A stretch of 40,168 nucleotides of DNA from Kipferlia bialata (taxonomy: Eukaryota > Fornicata), in contig BDIP01000031.1 in the NCBI GenBank assembly GCA_003568945.1, positions 1,213-41,380 on the forward strand, given 5' to 3'. Of the stretch, positions 1 through 10,500 are shown one piece after another. Each line of letters opens with the position of its first letter. The stretch's first letter is position 1. Position numbers and translations under genes: made by a program. Below the pieces are notes generated by a model. The model made no database searches, had not been told where the DNA came from, and saw nothing but the letters and a program-made list of their open reading frames with translations.

Positions 1-38
1 GAGAGAGAGAGTATAGAACCTGGGGGTGTAAGGGTGTA

Positions 39-77
<39 letters not shown>
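1..77. repeat. GA microsatellite at left window end
   Basis: Two GA tracts (1-14 and 44-77) surround a short segment that itself echoes 78-100. On the gene A strand this is a CT tract inside an intron. Confidence 0.95.
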
Positions 78-80
<3 letters not shown>

Positions 81-118
81 AGGTCCTGTTGAGACCCAGT
101 GTATGTATGGCTTCGTAC

Positions 119-1513
119 CCAGTGCCACTCCTGCAAATGCCCCCATGGTTGTCCTCATAGACAGGGTGGTGACAAGGGTGGAGTCCCTGGATTGAGAGTA
201 GGGGGGGGGGGGGTATGCACACAAAGAAACATAGAGAGAGCGACATAGGGTGGTGACCAGGGTGGAGTCCCTGGGGATGAGGGTACAGGGGTATATGAAG
301 AGAAAGAGAGAGAGAGAAACAGGCTGGTAACAGACCTGGAGACCCTGGGGGAAGGTGGGGAAATATATGGTATGGAGAAAGAGAGTTGGGGCAGGGGGAA
401 GAGTATACACACTATCACACAGTGCATTGGTACCCACCTCACTATGAACTCGATCTCTGCCCCCACTCCATTGACATATGGGAACCGGACGGTGTCGGCC
501 TCATCTCCTGGGGGGTCAGGGGGTACTCATATGTATATAGATGTAGAGATAGTTATAGATCTATAATGACAATTATGTTATGGGAGGATGGCCCATATAT
601 GGAGTTTATTGACCTTAGACGAGCTAGCCATAACACATATATGTTCTCCCCATATCAACATACACACTCGCATACCTGTCTGCTTAGCATCGAGTTCCAG
701 GTGGAACCCAGTGGTGAGAGTGCCGCCTGAGGGTGAGGGGGTCATATAGATAGATCATACCACATATAGTGGGCATATCCAGTCTCTAGGACTACACTCA
801 CCGTTAGACCCCGTTGCGTCCTGGAACAGAGATGGCGTGGCACCCACAGTCACTCTGCAGGGGGAGATGCCCTTGAAGACATGGCCTGGGGTGGGATTGA
901 AGAGAGTCGTGCATATACACAAGCTAGACCTAGTGAGAGAGAGATATACCCACCTGCCGATGGCACCAGCTCGACTGATATGGATGAGTCCTCGTCTGGG
1001 ACAGAGGACCCGAAGGCAACGCTGGCAGATACACTCTGAGGTGAGGGTAGTATATGGTTGCCTCCATGCTTGGGTATGTAGATTGTCCACTATATGTACC
1101 TGTGCGTGTGCGTTGAGGCCTCCAAAGTGCACGTTGAGGAAGGGGTCAGTGTCGCTGGGGTAAGATGCACACATTTGAATACATGTATACAGAAAGAAAC
1201 ACATGTACTTATGTAGTGATTATGCGTTCGCCATTCTCTGTGGTATCCAGCGACATGATGAATACAATGTCCACTCACCTAGTTGTGAAGACACAGTCTG
1301 TAAAGCGGTACCTGGGGGTGAGAGAGAGGGAGAGAAGGGGGGATACACTCACCACTCTAACAGTGCACACTGGATATTTAGTCGATAGAGAATTTGCTTG
1401 GTAGATATACAACGACGGTCGTAACTGTACGTGGCATGAGTACCCCGTGGCCACTACGTTGCCTGTCACCTCAGTCCTCTGCCAGGCACACTCGTGGGTC
1501 TGGAGTTAGGAGA

Positions 1514-1552
<39 letters not shown>

Positions 1553-4500
1553 GTGTGTGTGTATAGTGTATAGATCTACTTGTACTCTGTCATCTGCCAG
1601 GCACAGGAGTGGGTCTGGGGGTCAGAAGACATATGAATAGACATACATAGTCAGACCCATAATGTGTATGACAGTAGAGGGAATGCACCCACCATACGGC
1701 CTGTATCGGGCAGTGTCTCTATGCCATCTGCAGTGACAGACAGAGAGGACGCACAGGCTGGGGTGAGAACTTCTCTGGGTGGTTATGTGTATATACGTAT
1801 AAACACCCACCCCCGAACTGGTCTGGGTCTGTCCTATTGTATACCACATATATATATGTACATATATAGTATATATACCACATCTATACTAATATCTGTG
1901 CTATATAAACTAACCCCCGAACTGGTCTGGGTCTGCCCTAATGTACACCATGTATTTATATATATATATAGTATATAAATATATATCTATACATACACAC
2001 TACATGGACTCACCCCCGAACTGGTCTGGGTCTGCCCTAACATATACCATATATATATACCACACCTATATATATATATGTCGTATATATATATATATAC
2101 TACATGCACCCACCCCCGAACTGGTCTGGGTCTGCCCTGTCTGACACACAGTCTGTCATAGAACCGAAGAAGGAGAACTCAAGGTCAACAGCGCCACTGG
2201 GGTTAAAGACGTACGACTACACTCAACGAAGAGATAGAAATACATGTATGCATATAGAGATGGATACAATCTTGACTCACACGAATGCTATCTGGGTTGC
2301 CGACTCCTCTGCCACCCCTAGTGATAGGGTGGACACTAGGAAGTTAGGGATGGTGGACTTGGACTCCTGGGGGTGAGGGGAAGAGGGTATATACACACAT
2401 GTATATGTTATTACATTCATATATATATGTATATATAGATATGTGGGGTAGAACCCACACAACATCCTGTCTATTCATACATGTACATATGTATACAATA
2501 ACATCTCTATCTATCTATTTTTGTATACATATACCAGTATCTACATACCTGTATGTTGTCCTTGTAGAACCCTATCAAGAGGGAGACAGCCATGGCACCC
2601 CCAAACAGGTAGTACACCTGGGGGTGAGGGAGAGGGTATAAATAGCCCGGAAGACTAATGCAATACGTATACAATACACATCAGCTATCCGTACCAGACT
2701 GAAGTACCCCCCTATCCTAGTCTGTCTGTTGATCACTGGTGCATGGTCATCGGTGGGGTGGTCCAGGGTAAAGCGGTCAAACCTCTCGACGCGGATGCTG
2801 TTCCTATAGGGTGGGTATATATACATGTGTTTATGTACCAATGTGCACTGTTACACACCTGACTGGGTATGTGCACAGCAGCATAGACTATACTGTATCC
2901 AGTATGTCTATGTATGAATATGACTGTGTGTAATACACACTGTGTATCCCATCATATATATATGTGTGTGTATATATATGTGTGTATATCCTATCCCATA
3001 TACCTGACTGGGTATGTGCACAGCAGCATTGCGGCCAGACACACACACAGCACACCGGCCACAATGTAGCACACCCTGGTCAAGGTCTGCACATAGCCTG
3101 GGGTCACAAGTGGCTGATGGGCATAGAAGTATATAACAAATATGAGTACTATATACAGATAGAGCGAGACGAAGGGTCCGCACATAGCCTGGGGTGAGAG
3201 AGGCCAAGACACATACTCTATATACTGGCATAGATACATCTATACATTCACACCCCACCTGACATCAGAGGCCGTGCTGGTGGCTGGCTCTCAGTGTCGT
3301 CCACAATCTCGGGCTCGGCTAGGGGTGAGAGAGACGACCATTGATACATCCCAGCTGACGCTGCCGTACTTGCACTAATAGTATCTTTAACAGTATGGAG
3401 AACACTGTATAGTACACACGTGTCTACATAGAATAATGCCAGGGTGTGTATCATCATATGTATCAACAGATGACACGTACTTGCGGCACTAATGCTTCCG
3501 ATGGGGCAGTACTCGTCGTCCTGGGGGTTGGATATAGAGGGAATGTATAAACTAATTGAGACAAGTGGCCAATAGTGAGAGGCAACAATGTACATATGTA
3601 TGTATATGTATACTTTGTACACACACCCACCTCACATGGCTGGCACTGGGAGTGGTCGATGGAGAGAGACCCATCCTCATTAGTGACATAGAAGGCATGG
3701 GTGCCTGGTAGGGTGAGGGGGAGTGGCATATACACACACACACATATATATAGAATATCAACAGCCACCCACCCTCTGGGCAAGGTGTGCACTGCAGGTA
3801 GGACCTGGCCCCCAGTGTCTGTGAGTAGTACCCATCGGCACAGGTCACACAGGTGGTGTCAGAGACTGGGGGGTCAGGGAGAGACATGCAAAGATACAAA
3901 CAGCTATATACATATATACAGAGACAGAGAGATATGTACCCTGACCTGACTTGTATGTGCCCATGGGACAGGGTGTGCACGTACCCCCCTCACTCTCTCC
4001 GACAAAGGAGGCGTCCCCACCCTCCATCTGCGTGTAGAAGGTACCTGGGGTCAGCGTATACAGAGACACTGTATATACGTCCTCTATGCAAACACATAGA
4101 GAAAGCACGAGTCGTACAGTATCTATATATATACATATCTATATTTTCCAATACCAATACCTGCGCTGCACGAGTCGTAGAGCACCTCCCCCTCTGTATC
4201 CCTGGCAGACACAGGTGTCAGCATGGCTGTGTACAGGTCGCTGTTGCCACTGCCCTGCATATTAGTATTAAGTGTATTGATTATAGTAGTACAAAAAATA
4301 TAGTATATAGTATACCTCTATGTACTGGGTCATTGATGTCCTCCAGCCACCGTACAGGTATATCCTGTCACCATGGTACTGGTAGGCCATGCCGGCTGGG
4401 GGGTGAGGGGGTACAAAGTAGAGAAGACACAGAGGAGCTATAGATGGAGGAGATAGAGTCGCCACTGTACATACCTAGCCCCGGGAGCATGTCACCTGTA

Positions 4501-7500
4501 CCGTCCAGACTGAAGGGTGAGGGGATAGACATAGAGGGTCAAGAAGGGGGAAGGAGAGTAGTCTGAAACAGTACAGTAGTCTGTGTGACGGTAATAGTGT
4601 ATATATACCTCAGAAACACAACAACATTAAACACAAAGACTTCCCTAGAGATGAGTAATGCGTCTCCCCCTACCTGAGCACCGTGTTCTCGATGGAGTGT
4701 ATCAGTACCAGTATATATGGAGTGTATCAGTATCAATGAGATATTTCTTCTGATGATGCTATCCATCCCTACCTCAAGACCGCACTCTCTATGGAGTGCT
4801 GCGCTGGGTCTAAGGTATGGACGTATCTGTAGTTGAACACCGCACTCCACATCCTGCCCCCCAGACACAGCACGTGCCACCCGGGGTTGGTAGGGTTAGT
4901 GTCAGAGGTGGATAGGTCTGTGTCTGTAGACTCAGAGTCAGACTCCAACTCCGGGAAGGGCCACTGGGGGGTGAGATAGCACTATACTACAAACACTGTA
5001 GAATGAGTGTATACTAGTACGACAACCACCTGCACAGGTATGGCTGCATTGTCCACTAATAGTGTATGTAGTATATAGTATACAGATACAGGCCTTAGTA
5101 TGTATATGTAGAAATTATATATAGTACCCACCTGCACAGGTATGGCTGCATTGTCTACTCCATTGTGCACCAGCTTGGGTGGGCTGTCGGCCTCATTGTC
5201 GGGACCGGCTGGGGGTTAGCACAGAGAAAATGCAGGAACAATTAATCCTGAAAGTGTATACATGTGTGTTGGGATTGGATGGGCGGTAATGGATGGTGAA
5301 TAGCATCACTGAGACGAAGTTGGACCGGTTCCCTAATAGGGAAGGATGTATATCAATCAGAGACTTCATATATACGTACCTAGGTACTGGTAGCGTCTGA
5401 ACGTGACCTCATCTGGGCCCAGCTCTGGAACATCACCCTCATCTCTGTCACTACCGCCTGGAGGTGGGAAGGGTAGCACCATCAAGGTTATGGTCTCAGT
5501 GAAAGTGTCTCTTTATGAACACATATATAGAGACAGATACACGCCTGCACCTGCAGGTGGGTCAAGGGTAGTATCTCCTATACTAACAAGACATACAATA
5601 ATAGACTTGTGTCTGCATATTAATGCATACCTGCCCCTGTCTCTGCCTCTCCCCACATGTCAACAGACACCTCATACCTAGGGTCAGGGGTGATACTGGG
5701 CATATTCTGATATCTAGGGATACATTATGACCAGTGCTCAGTCTCATGGGATTCTTTCCAACACAAGTTTTCCGTACCATCCGTAGTTGGGTGCGTTACT
5801 GGCCAGCACCCCTCCGTAGAGGAACATCTTGCCGTTGATGTTGTCTAGGTGACAGGTCTCCATGGCAGGGGGGGTGTTGTCAGAGACATACGCATCATAC
5901 TCTGCGTCAGTGAAGGGTAGACCAGTGTCAGAGTCGGTGGGTCTGGTGAGGGGGTTCAGGGTGAGCTCAACCCAGGTCTGGGGGTGAGGATACACTACAG
6001 GTCCGGCAGAATGTATACATATACCTAGGTATCTATGTCCACTAATCTCTATACCTTAGACCTGAGGTCGAACCTCCACACACCTAGGTTATATATACAT
6101 GGTATCCTTCTGTATATCTCTCTCTATATACCTTAGACCTGAGGTCGAACCTCCACACACCTAGGTTATATATATATAGTATCCTTCTGTATACATCTCT
6201 GTACCTTAGATCTGAGGTCGAACCTCCACACCTAGGTTATATATATATAGTATCCCTATGTATACATCTCTATACCTTTGACCTGAGGTCGAACCTCCAC
6301 ACCTAGTTATATATATAGTATCCTTCTGTATACATACCTTTGACCTTAAGTCGAACCTCCACATGGCACTGGAGAGAGAGCTGGCTGTCCTACCTCCATA
6401 GGCATAGCTGGGGGTGGGGGGTTAGGTGTATATATATACAGGATGCTATATATATACATATACATATGTGTGTGTAAGTATACCCCATAGGCATAGCTGG
6501 GGGTGGGTGTACATATAGAGATATACACAAACAATTATAAATAATGTCATTTATATAGATGTACCACATAGGCATAGCTGGGGGTGGGTGTTAAGATACA
6601 CATATATACATAGGACAGGTACATACGGTGATACATAGACACACACGTATGTATGCACCAATATACATAGCTGGGAGGTTGTGGGCGTGAGGTCATACTA
6701 TACAGAGTTGAACACACTCACATGCTGTTGTCTGCCAGCAGTGTACAGGCACTGCTCGTGGGTGGGTACACGTCCCCAGTGGTGTACTCGTTGGGGTACA
6801 GCTGCTCCCAGGTGTTGGTAGAGAGCCAGAAGACCCAGATGTCGTTGAGGAGGGCGTCTGGGGGTGAGACAAGAGAGAGTATGACTCTAGACAGTACTGA
6901 CTGTACAGCTGTATACCTAACTCTGTGTCCTTGCCCAGCATCACTAGCAGGTTGCCCCCCCAGCTGTGCATAGAGTGCCTCTCCCTGGGGGTTAAAGGGA
7001 TACACACACCAAGATATATCATGGGAGTATAGGGTGTGGTACAGTATCAATATCAATAGCATACAGACTTAGGTGTGCATGGAGTGCCTCTCCCTGGGGG
7101 GTGAGGGGAGAGGGGGTATACATGTCTAACAACATAGAGGTAATGGATAAGATATACACATGTAACTACATACAAGTACACACCTAGGCACCGGCAGGCT
7201 GAATGAGGGTGTGGGCACCATGGACCAGGTCTCCTCGTCCTCATCGGCATTGTCTATGCCTGGGTGGGTATATGTAGAATACATATCCATCCATACTACA
7301 ATTGTGGCTAACAGCCTGATGTATTTGCTACGTAGCTCTGTATACCTGCTGCCTCCACTCCCATGTCCAGTGTCCACAGCATGCTGGCCTGGGAGGGGGT
7401 GTCTCCCCTGGGGGTGAGTATACACATGTAATACACACATAGGTATAAACACATAGGTATATAGTGGGCTAATACCCCTGAGGGCCAGTGTATACATAGA

Positions 7501-10500
7501 CACACGTGTATGGGTGTTGCATACTACACAACCCCTCCTCCCATACCTATACCCCCCAAATATGTACATGTTCTCTCCCACCACAGCTGATGCAAGGAGG
7601 GAAGACTCGGGGGGGGATATCTGGTTGCTGGGGGTGAGACACTAGCATATTGACTAATTGAGAGAGAGAGAGGGGACATGGTTGCTGGAGGTGAGATGTG
7701 TATAGATCTAGAATGTGGAAGCTTTTGGTACAATACTACACATCTCTCTGCTCTCACCTGAGCAGTATCTCGTACTCCGTTGTGACCTCCCCCCCTTCCC
7801 CTTGGACATTGACACTGCTAGACATGCAGTTGGAGGCACCCTCCAGCTCCATGTACCCACCAAAGTAGAACATGTCGGGGGAGAGGGAGGACACGGTGTC
7901 TGGGGGGAGAAGGGGAGGGAGAACGATGGGTATAATATATACACTCCAGTAGTCTAGAGTGGCATGGGAGAAATGGGCATTGAGGGATGCCATGGGGTGT
8001 CTAACTGCACTTGATGACCGATACTGTCCCTGACATACCTGCTGTCTCCACTGTCCACTCGTGCACAGGGGGGACCATACAGTTGTCCACTGGGGGTGAG
8101 TATAGAGGGTATGGCATAAGTATATGGGCGTGCATCACTGATGCAGGATGAGGAGGACTCGAGTGTGGTATACCGACTCTACTCGACCCAGTAGGAGTAC
8201 TGAGAAGTCCAACTACCCCCTACCTCCGTCGTTAGCCACTGAGTACTTGTCGGGTGTGTTCTCAAGCACATTCCACCTCTGGGGGTGAGATACACGTGAT
8301 ATACAATAGGTAACCAACTCATGTTCAACTCACACACATATAGTCCATGTACCACAAATGTACACTTCACTGTACTACACCCAATCCACATACCCAGAGT
8401 GTGGGGTCTGTGTACTCCCCGTTGAATGATAGGATGACACCGTCCCCCCTGTCCCGCTGGGCTATGCGGAACCAGCCATACCTGGGGTGGGGGGGGGTAT
8501 CTTCAGGGAGGACAATGTCAATACAATAACCCCACTCCTACATAAATATCCATATATATACATATACTAATATATATACATATACCCTGCACTCACATGA
8601 CGATGAGGCCATCCCGCATGAGGTACTTGTTCCTGTGCTCATACACACCCTCTTCCTCAGTCTCTGCACAGTAGAGGTCACAGTCCAGATACACCTGGCA
8701 CAGGTACCTGGGGGGAGGGGTGTATATATATATATATATATATATGGGTATACAGCATATGTGTATTCTATATGTATCTACATAGGTCAGAGTCCAGATA
8801 CACCTGGCACAGGTACCTGGGGGTCAGTATAAACCAGAATATATACCCATTGTACAATTTTATACTGTATATATATGTATACACATCAGTCCAGACACCA
8901 GGTACTTGGGAGAAGGGGGGTGATATAAATACAGTAATCCACTGGTGATATACACCAGTGCATGGATATACCTTGGCCCCGGGTACTGGTCCTCCACCGA
9001 CTCTGGGTCAAAGGTGGGGAAGTTCGCATTGGCCGTACCCGTAATCTCCACCCACTGTGGGTTGGGTGTGTTGAGACCAATGTCCACAACCCACGTGTCC
9101 TGGGGGTCGGGGGTCGAGGCATAGTTGCCAATGCGGCCTGGGGGTTACTATTGGAATGTACATATAATAAAAATGAGAATATACATGAAGAGAGGTATAG
9201 CAGAGGCTGCCTTGGGAGTCACTACTAGGTGTTACATTATTCAACAGCTGATGGGCCACACAATTACAAAGTGCATATACACACTGGGTATCTATATGTA
9301 TTGAACACATACATGAATACCTGAGTATATGATGAGCCACACGTGGAGGGGTATGGCCGAGGTGGGACTGGGCACAACAAGCACACCCATGCTGGCAGCC
9401 TAGGGGGTGAGCATGCATTATTATATATATATATACATGTATACATACACCCACCAACCTCCCTAGCGCATGGGGCCTCCCCCCCAGGGGACAGCTGCTC
9501 CCAGCTGTTGTTGACAACGTCATACCGCCACAGCTCATCGATGAAGCCAGTGGGGCCTGGGTGAGATACATACATCTACACATACCTACATATAGTGTGT
9601 ACATGTACATGTGCATACCTCTCCCCCCGTAGACCAGTGCGTATGGTAGCTCCTCCCACAGGGCCTCGTTGGTGGGGTCAGAGGGGTCGACCTGATGGTG
9701 GGGGGGATGGGGTATCAGTGGTACATGTACTGTATGTTCACTCTATACCGAACTACACCATACCTTGACGTCTGTGTACACCTCACAGACCTGTCTGTAC
9801 CTGGGACCAGGCCAGTCTGGGGTGGGAGAGAGAGAGTGTGGGTGTGTACTCATAACTGGGTATGTAAAGTATTGATACACTCACCTGACCCCCCCTCCCT
9901 CGATATCTCAGCCCAGATGGAGTTGGGTGGATCGTAGGCATACCTAGGGTCAAGGGGTAGACGGTATACATTCAGATGTATCCATAAATCGATATGGAGA
10001 GGGAGAGAGCATACTGTCGATCACAGTCACACTCATTGTATGAATTAGTATTCAAAGGACGGGAGGTCACACTCACATCTTGGACGATGCCCCGTTGTCT
10101 GTGAGTCCTGCAAACACATAGAACAGTCCATCATGGGTCCACCCACAGGAGTAGCCTGGAATGACAGGATGTATAGATGAGTGTACATATAGAAGTATTG
10201 ATGGTAATGTGATATATATATATATATATATAAGTATATACCATCATGAGTCCACCCACAGGAGTAGCCTGGGGGTGAGGGGGGAGATGCATGTACATAT
10301 ACATTGGATTGGCTATCCACACACCCAATACATATAGATACATATACATATAGATACATATAGAGTATGTATATAATCCTCCCTACCCATGATGTCTGTC
10401 TGTGCCCCCAGGGTGGTATCACTCCTATCAATGTATATACATTGTATGTATAAATACACACCCGTGATATCTGGCTGTGCCCCCAGGGTGGTATGGATAT

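Larger units (their letters stand above)
119..2366 (-). other. C-terminal beta-rich, Cys-containing domain of gene A
   Basis: Eleven short exons (2366-2281 down to 186-119) encode about 240 residues after helix 2. The composition is Thr/Ser/Val-rich with alternating hydrophobics and a few Cys (MTDCVSD, THECAW, FTDCVF, ISPCRV), typical of an extracellular beta sandwich. I do not recognise the family. The last exon has a moderately hydrophobic stretch, TTMGAFAGVALG, that could begin another membrane segment beyond the window. Confidence 0.55.

Noticed and set aside
155-466. Open frames of 60-200 codons throughout the first 15 kb on both strands
   Set aside because: They run through microsatellites and exon-intron junctions, are rich in repetitive Ser/Pro/Leu or Tyr/Ile stretches, and overlap the phased exons of genes A and B. 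They are shadows, not genes.
1804-2140. Tandem 100-base repeats as a CRISPR array
   Set aside because: Repeats are exon ends with splice sites, spacers are TA microsatellites, and the setting is a eukaryotic intron.
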